Positions 30,699 to 39,119 of a stretch of 64,000 nt of DNA are shown piece after piece. This DNA comes from Amycolatopsis xylanica. GTDB taxonomy: Bacteria > Actinomycetota > Actinomycetes > Mycobacteriales > Pseudonocardiaceae. The notes under the pieces are model-generated. The model saw nothing but the letters and a program-made list of their open reading frames with translations. It was not told the origin of the DNA and made no database searches. The DNA lies in the NCBI RefSeq assembly GCF_900107045.1, contig NZ_FNON01000002.1, positions 1,054,001 through 1,118,000 of the forward strand. The letters run 5' to 3'. Numbering within the stretch: the first letter of the stretch is position 1; each line of letters begins with the position of its first letter. The position numbers were made by a program, and so were the translations under genes.

Positions 30699-31265
30699 AT
30701 GATTCGCAAGTCTGTCGTCATTGCCGGTATGGCCGCTGGTTTCGCTCTGCTTTCGCCGGTCGCGGCGCTGGCCGGTGACCACGTCGTCGACCACAACCTC
30801 AAGGTCAGCGTTTCGGGCAGCACGGTGACTTTGCAGGGCAGCTGCGCCAAGCCCAACGAGCAAGCCCAAGGCCACTACGGCGTGCGGAACGGCCACGAGC
30901 CCATTGGTATCGAGGCTATGAAGGCAAACGGCACCAAGCAAACCCTTTCCTTCAAGGGCGTCAAGCCGGGTAAGTACATCGCGTGGATGTTCTGCGACAG
31001 CGACAGTGCACCTAACGGAGGCTCGATCTCAGGCAAGCTGGTCGATTTCACCGTCGGTGCGCCGAAGCCTGCCACCGAGACCAAGGCACCGCAGACCAAG
31101 GCGCCGCAGGTCGCCGAGAAGCCCAAGGGCGCCCCGCAGACCGGCGGTGGCGCGGAAGCCGCCGACGACGCCGGAATCGGCACGGCCGCCGCGGGGGCCG
31201 CGGCCGCGCTCGCCATCGGTGGTGGTGGTTTCTTCGCGCTGCGCAGGCGCGCTAGCCGTCGCTGA
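30699..31265 (+). CDS. Secreted protein with C-terminal sortase-type anchor
   Basis: 188 residues. A signal peptide (about 1-26, ending PVAALA) precedes a domain of about 95 residues with two cysteines (GSCAKPNEQ and MFCDSD) and then a Lys/Ala/Pro linker. The end is a cell-wall sorting signal: APQTGGG, an Ala/Gly-rich membrane segment and the tail RRRASRR. The motif is a departure from LPXTG and LAXTG. A class E sortase gene at 46.9 kb could be its anchor enzyme. The ectodomain function is unknown. The start is ATG 30699. Confidence 0.8.
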   Translation: MIRKSVVIAGMAAGFALLSPVAALAGDHVVDHNLKVSVSGSTVTLQGSCAKPNEQAQGHYGVRNGHEPIGIEAMKANGTKQTLSFKGVKPGKYIAWMFCDSDSAPNGGSISGKLVDFTVGAPKPATETKAPQTKAPQVAEKPKGAPQTGGGAEAADDAGIGTAAAGAAAALAIGGGGFFALRRRASRR

Positions 31266-31277
31266 CTCACCACACAG

Positions 31278-31315
31278 AAAAGCCGCCCGTGCACCACGGG
31301 CGGCTTTTTCTTTTC
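31278..31315 (+). terminator. Terminator after the sorted protein gene
   Basis: Perfect 14-bp arms (31278-31291 and 31295-31308) around a CAC loop, followed by a T-rich run, lie 12 bases past the stop codon. This separates the gene from the cysE-led operon. Confidence 0.92.
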
Positions 31316-31394
31316 TATCGACGCGGCGATAGCCGTTCGAAAGCGGGGTGCGCGACCCTCGATTCCCTAAGCCGACGGGAAGGAGGGAAAGGCC

Positions 31395-31952
31395 ATGGAA
31401 CTGGTGCGCATCCTCGCGGAGGACCTGCGCACGGTCGTCGAACGGGATCCGTCCGTCCGGCACCGTGGCGAGGCCTTCCTGCATCCCGCGCTGCCCGCCG
31501 TGTGGACACACCGGGTCGCCCACCTGATGCACAACAAGGGGCTGCGGGTGACCGCGAGGTTCCTGATGGTGCTGGTCAGGGCGTTCACCGGGGTGGAGAT
31601 CCATCCCGGCGCGGTGCTCGGACGGCGGGTATTCGTCGACCACGGGGCCGCCGTCGTCATCGGGGAGACCGCTCGGGTCGGCGATGACGTGACGATCTAC
31701 CACCAGGTGACGCTGGGCGCGGTCGGCTGGTGGCGCGACAACAAGCGGGCCGATGGGGAGCGGCGGCATCCGGTGATCGGGGCGCGGGTGGTGCTCGGCA
31801 CGAACGCGACCGTGCTCGGGCCGGTGACCGTCGGCGATGACGCCGTGATCGGGGCGCAGGCGCTGGTGATCGACGACGTTCCCGCCCGTGCGCTCGCTCT
31901 CGCGCCAGCCGCGGTCACGCAGGCGACTCAACTACGGAGGAAGGCGTCATGA
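31395..31952 (+). CDS. cysE: Serine O-acetyltransferase, short CysE type
   Basis: 185 residues. A short N-terminal helical part (about 1-55) precedes a left-handed beta-helix of hexapeptide repeats with the catalytic FVDHGAAVVIGETARVG and TIYHQVTLGAVG. It acetylates L-serine with acetyl-CoA to give O-acetylserine. The end is QLRRKAS, not the C-terminal isoleucine that normally docks into CysK, so a classical cysteine synthase complex is doubtful. The ATG follows GGAAGGAGGG. The stop overlaps the next start (ATGA). It leads a five-gene operon with two ATP-grasp ligases and an exporter. Confidence 0.9.
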   Translation: MELVRILAEDLRTVVERDPSVRHRGEAFLHPALPAVWTHRVAHLMHNKGLRVTARFLMVLVRAFTGVEIHPGAVLGRRVFVDHGAAVVIGETARVGDDVTIYHQVTLGAVGWWRDNKRADGERRHPVIGARVVLGTNATVLGPVTVGDDAVIGAQALVIDDVPARALALAPAAVTQATQLRRKAS

Positions 31953-32899
31953 CCAGTTTGCTGTCACCCCAACGCATCGCCAACGGGATCGAAGAGCTGG
32001 TCGGCGGCACCCCGCTGCTCCGGCTGCCCTCGACCGGCGCGCAGGTGCTCGCCAAGCTGGAGTCGGCGAACCCGCTCTCCAGCATCAAGGACCGCGCCGC
32101 CCTCTTCATGCTGCGCGGTGCGGAGGCCGATGGCCGGCTGAAACCCGGCGGCACGGTCATCGAGGCGACGTCCGGGAACACCGGCATCGCGCTGGCCGCG
32201 TTGAGTGCCTCGCGGGGCTACCGCTGCGTGATCGTCCTGCCGGACAACGCGACCGCCGAACGCATCGGGTTGCTCAAAGCGCTGGGTGCCGAAGTCGTGT
32301 TGACGCCCAAGGAACTTCGCTACCAGGGCTGTATCGACAAGGCCGAGGAGCTGCACCTCGCGACGCCGGACTCGTGGTTCCCCCAGCAGCACGCGAATCC
32401 CGACAACGTCCGCGCGCACCGGGAGACGACCGGGCCGGAGATCTGGGCCGACACCGCGGGCGCCGTCGACATCCTGGTCGCCGGGATCGGGACCGGGGGG
32501 ACGTTGTGCGGCTCCGCCGACTTCCTCAAGACCCAGAACCCGTTGCTGCAGGCGGTCGGTGTCGAGCCGGATGGTTCGCCGCTGCTTTCGCGTGGCTACG
32601 CGGGCACGCACTCGATCTTCGGGCTGAACGGCGGGTTCGTCGCCGATACCACGGATCCCGAGCTGATCGACGAAGTCCTCACCGTCACCGACGACGAGGC
32701 GCTGGACACCGCGCGCTGGCTCGCGCGCAGTGTCGGGGTGCTCGCCGGCGTCTCGTCCGGGGCCGCCGTGCATGGCGCGCTCCGCGTCGCGAGCCGGCCG
32801 GAGAACGAGGGAAAGACCATCGTCACCATCCTGCCCGACACCGGTGAGCGCTATCTGAGCGTCTGGGACGGGCCTACCGCGAAAGGAACGGACCGATGA
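31949..32899 (+). CDS. Cysteine synthase-like PLP enzyme (CysK/CysM/SbnA family)
   Basis: 316 residues of fold type II. The PLP lysine is in NPLSSIKDRAA (about Lys46). EATSGNTGIALA binds the alpha-carboxylate of the aminoacrylate, and GIGTGGTLCG binds PLP phosphate. It should take O-acetylserine from the upstream enzyme and replace the acetate with sulfide or another nucleophile, such as an amine or hydroxylamine. The nucleophile is not readable from sequence. It starts at ATG 31949 overlapping cysE, and ends overlapping the first ATP-grasp gene (ATGA at 32896). Confidence 0.88.
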   Translation: MTSLLSPQRIANGIEELVGGTPLLRLPSTGAQVLAKLESANPLSSIKDRAALFMLRGAEADGRLKPGGTVIEATSGNTGIALAALSASRGYRCVIVLPDNATAERIGLLKALGAEVVLTPKELRYQGCIDKAEELHLATPDSWFPQQHANPDNVRAHRETTGPEIWADTAGAVDILVAGIGTGGTLCGSADFLKTQNPLLQAVGVEPDGSPLLSRGYAGTHSIFGLNGGFVADTTDPELIDEVLTVTDDEALDTARWLARSVGVLAGVSSGAAVHGALRVASRPENEGKTIVTILPDTGERYLSVWDGPTAKGTDR

Positions 32900-34161
32900 A
32901 CCTCCTCCTGGTCGGCGCCAACGACGAGTGGGTGCGCAAGGCGAAGGACCTCGGCTTGACCGTGCTGCTGCTGCAGCACCCCACCAAGTTGACCCCGCTG
33001 CAGGAAGAGCTCGCGGACGTCATCTACGTGCTCGACTACACCGAATGGGCCGAGGTCGAGCCGGTGGCCAGGCAGCTGCGGACCGAGCCTGGCTTCGAGG
33101 TCGCGCTGTCGCTGACCGAGCCGGGACTGGACAGCGCGGCCCGCATCAACGATCTCTTCCGGCTCGGCGGAACCGGATACGAGGTCACCAAACGCTTCCG
33201 CGACAAGCTGACCATGCGCCAGCACCTGGCCACGATCGATCCGAACGCCGTCGGCGCCCAGACGCTGGAACACCGCGAGCAGCTCGACGCGTTCGGTGCG
33301 CGCTACGGCTACCCGTTCATCGTGAAGCCGAACGACGCCACCGCCAGCATCGGCGTGCACCAGGTCAACTCGCCCACCGACGCCGACGCGGTCTGGGCGG
33401 CGGTGGAACGTCTGCGCGGCACCAGGACCGACCGCATCTCGACACTCATGCTGCTGCAGGACTTCCTCATGGAGGAGTTCGTCGAAGGTCCCGAGTTCAG
33501 CGTGGAGACGTTCAGCTTCTCCGGGCGGCACGTGGTCGTCGCGATCACCGAGAAGTTCACCGATGACGCGCACTTCGCCGAACTCGGCCACGCCGTCCCC
33601 GCGCGGCTCGACGAGAAGACGCAGGACGAGGTCAGTGCCGCCGTCGGCAATTTCCTTGACCTGATGGGATTGCGCGACGGCGTGTCGCACACCGAGATCC
33701 GGATCGGCGCACGCGGGCCGCAGGTGATCGAAAGCCACAACCGCGGCGCGGGGGACGCGATCACCGATCTCGTCCAGGGTGCGTACGGCATCGACCTGAT
33801 CAGTTACGCGCTCGGCTGGCCGTTCGGCCTGGTCCCCGAGCTGCCGGGGCGTCCGGTGCCGAAAGCCGGTGCCAGCACCCGATTCATCGTCGGCGTACCG
33901 GGCAAGATCGAGTCGATCGACGGCGCGGCCGAGGCACGGGCCCAAAGAGGCGTGCTGGACGTGCGGATCAGCGCGAAGGTGGGCGACACCGTCCGCACGT
34001 TGCGCGACAACTGGGATCGGCTCGGGCTGGTCGCGGTCGTCGGCGCCGACACGACCGACGCGATCCGGCGCGGCGCCGAGCTCATCGGCGAGACCATCCG
34101 GATCAAGGTGGCCGGCGACGACGGCGAGACGCGGTTCGCACACGTGGCCGAGGTGGCGTGA
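32896..34161 (+). CDS. ATP-grasp carboxylate-amine ligase (first of two)
   Basis: 421 residues. The N-terminal pre-ATP fold (MNLLLVGANDEWVRKAKDLG) precedes the ATP-grasp domain, with the nucleotide-binding lysine in YGYPFIVKPNDATAS and the metal ligands in HTEIRIGARGPQVIESHNRGAGD. It resembles BacD-like L-amino acid ligases and other ATP-grasp peptide-forming enzymes, which make an acyl-phosphate and couple it to an amine. The substrates are unknown, but the operon would supply an O-acetylserine-derived amino acid. Overlaps on both sides show tight coupling. Confidence 0.87.
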   Translation: MNLLLVGANDEWVRKAKDLGLTVLLLQHPTKLTPLQEELADVIYVLDYTEWAEVEPVARQLRTEPGFEVALSLTEPGLDSAARINDLFRLGGTGYEVTKRFRDKLTMRQHLATIDPNAVGAQTLEHREQLDAFGARYGYPFIVKPNDATASIGVHQVNSPTDADAVWAAVERLRGTRTDRISTLMLLQDFLMEEFVEGPEFSVETFSFSGRHVVVAITEKFTDDAHFAELGHAVPARLDEKTQDEVSAAVGNFLDLMGLRDGVSHTEIRIGARGPQVIESHNRGAGDAITDLVQGAYGIDLISYALGWPFGLVPELPGRPVPKAGASTRFIVGVPGKIESIDGAAEARAQRGVLDVRISAKVGDTVRTLRDNWDRLGLVAVVGADTTDAIRRGAELIGETIRIKVAGDDGETRFAHVAEVA

Positions 34162-35384
34162 TGACGCTCCTCATCCTGCACCGGAACCCGATGGAGCCGT
34201 TCCCCTATGACCGCTGGCTGGCCGATTTCGACGGTGACGTCGTGATTCTCGCGGCCCGCGACAAGTTCGAGTCGTTCGCCGAGGAGATCCCGACGACGAA
34301 CCTCGGCTACGCGCATTTCGAGACGATGGATTTCCGCGACGACGCGCTGGTGCTCAAGCGGGCGCTGGAACTCGCCGCGGAGTTCGGCACGAAGTACGTG
34401 ATCGGGCATCACGAGGGCGACGTCGACAACGCGGCGCGCGTGCGTGAGGAGCGCGGCTTGCCCGGCCCGTGGACCGCGGACGTGTATCCCTTCCGCGACA
34501 AGGCGTTGATGAAGAAGCTGGTCCAGAAGGCCGGCGTCGAGGTCGCACCGCACACCGTGCCCCAGTCACCCGAGGACGTGCGCGCGTTCGCGCGAGAGCA
34601 CGGATTTCCCTTGGTGTTCAAGGACCGCGCCGGATTCAACGCGATCGGCCTGCGCATTCTGCGCGAGCAGGCCGAACTCGACGCCTACCTCGAGGAACCA
34701 CTCGGTGACGTGCTGCTGGAGGCGTTCGTCCCCGGCAAGATGTGCCATGTGGACGGTCTGGTCGTCGATGGCGAGACCGTGTTGTCCTGGCCTTCGCAGT
34801 ACCAATACGACCTCGCGTCGTTCGGCTCGGATCCCGGCGCGCGCGTCGACGTGACGCTGGATCCGGACGATCCGCTGACCGACCGGCTGATCGCGCTCAC
34901 GGACAAAACCCTGGCGGCGCTGCGCACACCCGGTCTGCAGAACCATGGCTTCCACGCGGAAATCTTCCACACCCCGGACGACCGCTTGGTGCTGTGCGAA
35001 ATCGCGAGCAGGCCCGCCGGCGCGAAAGTCCGCGAGGTCTTCAAGACCTTGTTCGACGTCAACCTCGCCGAGTACGCCACGCGTTTGCAGGTCGGCCTGC
35101 CGATTCCCGCGATCGATCGCACGCCGAAACGCATGTCCGGGCAGGTGCTCATGATGAAACGCCCCGGCTTGATCCACGAAGTCCCGCGGACTCCCGAAGA
35201 CGCATGGGTCGAGTACTTCTGGCTTTACGCCAAGCCTGGCCAGGTCGTTCCACCCGCAGGCGGTTCGAGCGATTTCCTGGTCGCCGCGGTCGCTTCGGCG
35301 CCCACGCGAGCGGACTGCGAGCGCAGACTGAGGGAACTCGGCGCACGATTCGTCGCACAGACCAAGATCGGGGACGCGGCATGA
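34161..35384 (+). CDS. ATP-grasp ligase (second of two)
   Basis: 407 residues from ATG 34161, whose A is also the last base of the preceding TGA; GTG 34158 is an alternative. The ATP-grasp core shows HGFPLVFKDRAGFNAIGLR, DVLLEAFVPGKMCHVDGLV and the metal-binding NHGFHAEIFHT with LCEIASRPAGA. The N-terminus (TLLILHRNPMEPFPYDRW) differs clearly from the first ligase, so this is a separate activity rather than a recent duplicate. It probably adds a second building block or activates a different carboxylate. Confidence 0.84.
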   Translation: MTLLILHRNPMEPFPYDRWLADFDGDVVILAARDKFESFAEEIPTTNLGYAHFETMDFRDDALVLKRALELAAEFGTKYVIGHHEGDVDNAARVREERGLPGPWTADVYPFRDKALMKKLVQKAGVEVAPHTVPQSPEDVRAFAREHGFPLVFKDRAGFNAIGLRILREQAELDAYLEEPLGDVLLEAFVPGKMCHVDGLVVDGETVLSWPSQYQYDLASFGSDPGARVDVTLDPDDPLTDRLIALTDKTLAALRTPGLQNHGFHAEIFHTPDDRLVLCEIASRPAGAKVREVFKTLFDVNLAEYATRLQVGLPIPAIDRTPKRMSGQVLMMKRPGLIHEVPRTPEDAWVEYFWLYAKPGQVVPPAGGSSDFLVAAVASAPTRADCERRLRELGARFVAQTKIGDAA

Positions 35385-36598
35385 TCACCGCCCAGGTCAG
35401 GTACATGCTCGGCATCACGGTCGACGCCATGGGCAGCGGCATGTACGTGCCGCTTTCCCTGCTGTACTTCCATCAGCTGACCGGCATGCCACTCGAACAG
35501 GTCGGCGTCATCATGAGCGCGGGCGCGTTGCTGGCGCTGGTCAGCAACCCGATCGCGGGCGTGCTCGTCGACCGGTACGGCGCGCGGACGGTCGTCGTCG
35601 GCGGCTATTTCGTGCGCGCGGCCGGGTTCTTCTGCTATCCGTTCGTCGACTCGCCGGTGCCGATGTTCCTGGCCGTGGCGCTGGTGGCGCTCGGCGACGG
35701 CTCCTTCCCACCCGCGATCCAATCCTTCGTCGCGGAAATCGCGCAGGGTGACAGCCGGGACAAACTCCTTGCCGCGCAGCGCAGTCTCCGCAACGCCGGC
35801 CTCGGCGCGGGCGGGCTCATCGCCGGTGCCGCGCTAGCGCTGGGCAGCGACGCCGCGTACCAGGTGATCGTGGTGGTCAGCGGGATCGCGTACCTCGCGG
35901 CGGCCGGGTTCATCGGCACCATCCCGAGCACGCACATCGCGACCCCGAAGGCGGAGCGGGTGCGCGGCGGCTACCGCGAGGTGTTCCGCAACCGGACGTT
36001 CCTCGCACTGACACTCGCGAACGTGCCGACGGCATTCGGGTACATGGTGCTCGCGGTGAGCCTGCCGGTGTACATCACGCAGCAACTCGGCGCCTCGAGT
36101 TCACTCGTCGGTGTGCTCTACGCGGTCAACACCGTGGGAATCGCGCTGCTGCAGATCCCGGTCACCCGAATGCTCACCCGCTATCGCCGGACCCGGATGG
36201 CCGCACTCGGCGCAGCGGTCTTCTCGGTTTCGTTCTTGGCATTCGTCCTGCTGGGGGTGTTTTCGACCGGGGCCGTCCTGATGACCGGGATATTCGCGGC
36301 GACGGCGTTGTTCACCGCGGGCGAGCTTTTGCACGGCGCGACCGCTTCCGCGCTGGTGGCGAGTGCGGCGCCGGAAGCCACTCGCGGCCGTCATTTGTCC
36401 GTCTATCAGCTGTCCTGGGCGATTCCGATCGCGTTGGCTCCGGCACTGCTGACCGCATTGCTCACCTGGTCGGCGGTAGGCATGTGGGTTCTGCTCGCCG
36501 CCGGGGTCGCCGGTTCGGCACTCGCGATGCTCAAACTGGAACCGCGTTTGCCGGAAGCCGCCGTTCGTTCACGACTTTCGTTGATTCCGAGTGAATAG
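35381..36598 (+). CDS. MFS transporter, probable product exporter
   Basis: 405 residues with about 12 membrane segments. GVLVDRYGARTVVVGGYF is the MFS loop 2-3 signature. The ATG at 35381 overlaps the stop of the second ATP-grasp ligase. As the last gene of the cysE-cysK-ligase-ligase operon it most likely exports the product and gives self-protection, as in dipeptide-antibiotic clusters. Import of a substrate cannot be excluded. Confidence 0.88.
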   Translation: MITAQVRYMLGITVDAMGSGMYVPLSLLYFHQLTGMPLEQVGVIMSAGALLALVSNPIAGVLVDRYGARTVVVGGYFVRAAGFFCYPFVDSPVPMFLAVALVALGDGSFPPAIQSFVAEIAQGDSRDKLLAAQRSLRNAGLGAGGLIAGAALALGSDAAYQVIVVVSGIAYLAAAGFIGTIPSTHIATPKAERVRGGYREVFRNRTFLALTLANVPTAFGYMVLAVSLPVYITQQLGASSSLVGVLYAVNTVGIALLQIPVTRMLTRYRRTRMAALGAAVFSVSFLAFVLLGVFSTGAVLMTGIFAATALFTAGELLHGATASALVASAAPEATRGRHLSVYQLSWAIPIALAPALLTALLTWSAVGMWVLLAAGVAGSALAMLKLEPRLPEAAVRSRLSLIPSE

Positions 36599-36621
36599 AT
36601 CTTCCCGCTAGCGTTTTCGAG

Positions 36622-38166
36622 ATGCCTTCCGAAAACGGGCTCTCCCGTCGTAAAGCGTTAGGCCTGCTCGGCGCGGGCGCGGCAACTCCCTTGCTGGGAA
36701 CGGACATCGCGGCGGCGGCGGCACCCGCCTTCGTGCTGACCCCCGGCGCGGCGGGCGCCCCGCCGGTCGCGGGGCTGCATCTGACCTTCGGGTCGGATCC
36801 GGCGCGGCAGATGATCGTCTCGTGGATCACCGACTCGCCGGTGCGCAATCCGCGGGTGCTGTTCGGCGGGCTGGACACCGGGTTCGGGGCGTGCGCGCAG
36901 GCGCGGACCCGCACCTATGTGGACGGCGCGTCGAACCGGACCGTCTACGTGCACCACGCGCGGCTCGAGCGGCTGCGGCCGGACACGTCCTACGTGTACG
37001 CCGCGCAGCACGACGGCGCCGGCCCCGACGCCGGGACGTTCCGGACGGCGCCGGGTGGGCGGGCGGCGTTCACGTTCACGAGTTTCGGTGACCAGTCGAC
37101 GCCGCACGCCACGTGGAACGCGGAAGGCGCGCCGGCGCTGACCATCGCGGGCGCCCCGGCCGCGGCGGACATCGTGGCGGGCATCGAACGGGTCGCGCCG
37201 CTGTTCCACCTGCTCAACGGCGATCTCTGTTACGCCAACCTGGAACTCGACCGTATCCGCACCTGGAACGGCTTCTTCCAGAACAACGCCAGGTCCGCGC
37301 GGTTCCGGCCGTGGATGCCAGCGGCGGGCAACCACGAGGTCGAAAAGCTGAACGGGCCCATCGGATTCAACGCTTTCCAGACCTACTTCACGGTTCCGGA
37401 CGGCGACACCGATTCCGAACTCAACGGGCTCTGGTACGCGTTCACCGCGGGTTCGGTGCGGGTCATCGTGCTGCAGAACGAAGACAACTGCTTCCAGGAC
37501 GGCGCGGAGTATTACCTGCACGGTTTCTCCGGTGGCCGCCAGCAGGCCTTCCTGGAACGGGAACTGCGTGCCGCGCGGGCGTCGCGGGACATCGACTGGA
37601 TCGTCGTCGCCATGCACCAGGTGATGATGAGCTCGGCCGACGCCAGCGGGGGAGACATGGGCCTCCGGCAGGCATACGGCCCGCTGTTCGACCAATACGG
37701 CGTCGACCTGGTCGTGTGCGGACACGAACACCACTACGAGCGAACGCTCGCGGTGCGTGGTGTGGTCTCCGGAAGCGAGACGCTGACGCCGAATCCGGCA
37801 TCCACCGCGACCGACGTCGTGGATACTTCACAGGGGACGGTTCACATGGTTCTCGGTGGCGGCGGGGTTTCGCGGCCGACGAATCACCTGTTCTTCCCGC
37901 AGGGCAAGGCGAAGGTGATCACCGGCGTCGGCGAGCCTGGCCCGAACGGCAAGCGGCCGTCGAAGTACGCCTTCGAAAGCGCTGTCTGGTCGGCGAAACG
38001 CGATGCTGAACATCCCTATGGTTTCGCGGCTTTCACCGTCGATCCCGGGCGGCGGCCCGGAGACCTCACCCGGATGCACGTGACCTACTACAACGTGAAC
38101 AAGCCCTACGGCGAACTTTCCGTCTTCGAGCAGTTCACATTGCAGCGGCCACGTGCGGACGGCTAG
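36622..38166 (+). CDS. Secreted metallophosphoesterase (purple acid phosphatase-like)
   Basis: 514 residues. A Tat-type signal with the twin arginine in LSRRKALGLLGAGAA is followed by a fibronectin-like N-terminal domain (about 45-145, SDPARQMIVSWITDSP). The calcineurin-like catalytic domain has FGDQST, LNGDLCYAN, AAGNHEVE, AMHQVM and CGHEHHYERT, a full set of metal ligands. It should hydrolyse phosphate esters outside the cell and could be induced by low phosphate, though no PHO box is evident. There is no clear ribosome site before ATG 36622. Its TAG shares CTAG with the convergent gene. Confidence 0.9.
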   Translation: MPSENGLSRRKALGLLGAGAATPLLGTDIAAAAAPAFVLTPGAAGAPPVAGLHLTFGSDPARQMIVSWITDSPVRNPRVLFGGLDTGFGACAQARTRTYVDGASNRTVYVHHARLERLRPDTSYVYAAQHDGAGPDAGTFRTAPGGRAAFTFTSFGDQSTPHATWNAEGAPALTIAGAPAAADIVAGIERVAPLFHLLNGDLCYANLELDRIRTWNGFFQNNARSARFRPWMPAAGNHEVEKLNGPIGFNAFQTYFTVPDGDTDSELNGLWYAFTAGSVRVIVLQNEDNCFQDGAEYYLHGFSGGRQQAFLERELRAARASRDIDWIVVAMHQVMMSSADASGGDMGLRQAYGPLFDQYGVDLVVCGHEHHYERTLAVRGVVSGSETLTPNPASTATDVVDTSQGTVHMVLGGGGVSRPTNHLFFPQGKAKVITGVGEPGPNGKRPSKYAFESAVWSAKRDAEHPYGFAAFTVDPGRRPGDLTRMHVTYYNVNKPYGELSVFEQFTLQRPRADG

Positions 38167-39077
38167 AACCTCGGAACGGCGATCACGTTGAACGTGGTGT
38201 CCGGCGTCTGCGGCGAGCTGAACCGCGCGTTCGGCAGGTAAAGCCTGCCGGCGAACGGAGCCACGGTCGTCGGCACGTCGAACCGAGGATCGGTCGCCTT
38301 CTTGAGCAGCTTGCCGGATGAGCCAGTGCGGTCGAGCGCGAATTTCGCGATCGTGTTGAGCCGGTTCTGCACGACGTAGAGCGTGGAGCCCTGGCGCAGC
38401 AGGCCGTCGCCGTTGGTCAGCGTCTCGCCGCCGAGGTCGGTCAGCGTGGTCGCGCCGGTCCTAGGGTCGACCTTGAGCAGCTTGCCGTCGGCGACGACGA
38501 GCAGCGACTTGCCGTCCGGGCTGGTGACGATGCCGTTGCCGAACACCGCGGTCGGCAGGCCGGTGCCGGTCAGCGGCACGGTCACCGACTGGTCGGGCAG
38601 CGAACCATGCCGCCCGAGCGGCAGTTTGTAGAGCACCGGCGCGCGCGTGTCGGTGAACCAGGCCGCGTCGTCGGTCAGGATGACGTCGTTGATGAACGTC
38701 GAAGCCGCCGTCGTGAGCTGGTAGGTCTTGATGACCGCCCCGGTGCGCGCGTCGACGATCCGCGCCTGGCCGCTGGCCGCGCCGGAGACGAACAGCCGTC
38801 CGCGGTCGTCGAGCTTCAACCCGAGCGAGGCCGAACCCGCGCCTGGGCCTTTGCTGAAGAACTCGCCTTTTCCGTCGAGCAGGTTGATGCGATAGAGCGA
38901 GCCGTCGGCGCGTGAGCCGAGATACGCGGTGTGCCCGCCGATCTCGATGCCTTCCGGCATGAAGCCGTTGGGCAGCGGAATGGTCGCGGGCAGCTCGTGC
39001 GCCTGAGCGACCGGCGTGGTGAACAAGGACAGTGCGAGTGCGGCAATTGCCGCGAAAGCCCCGAATCTCCTGGTCAT
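38163..39077 (-). CDS. Secreted SMP-30/gluconolactonase-like beta-propeller protein
   Basis: 304 residues. A signal peptide (about 1-26, ending PVAQA) precedes repeated beta-propeller blades such as GLKLDDRGRLFVSGAASG, NDVILTDDAAWFTDT and GNGIVTSPDGKSLLVVADG. The pattern fits SMP-30/strictosidine-synthase-like hydrolases, in which the NDV and SPDG loops bind a metal. The substrate is unknown. ATG at 39075-39077. It converges on the phosphoesterase gene and shares its stop tetranucleotide. Confidence 0.78.
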   Translation of the reverse strand: MTRRFGAFAAIAALALSLFTTPVAQAHELPATIPLPNGFMPEGIEIGGHTAYLGSRADGSLYRINLLDGKGEFFSKGPGAGSASLGLKLDDRGRLFVSGAASGQARIVDARTGAVIKTYQLTTAASTFINDVILTDDAAWFTDTRAPVLYKLPLGRHGSLPDQSVTVPLTGTGLPTAVFGNGIVTSPDGKSLLVVADGKLLKVDPRTGATTLTDLGGETLTNGDGLLRQGSTLYVVQNRLNTIAKFALDRTGSSGKLLKKATDPRFDVPTTVAPFAGRLYLPNARFSSPQTPDTTFNVIAVPRF

Positions 39078-39119
39078 CCTCGCAGTCTTGTGCCGATCAG
39101 CGCTCTTTGGCCAGCGACC

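Noticed and set aside
31316..31394. Riboswitch or T-box leader before the cysE-led operon
   Set aside because: The gap after the terminator is under 80 bases and I see no conserved riboswitch core or T-box motif.
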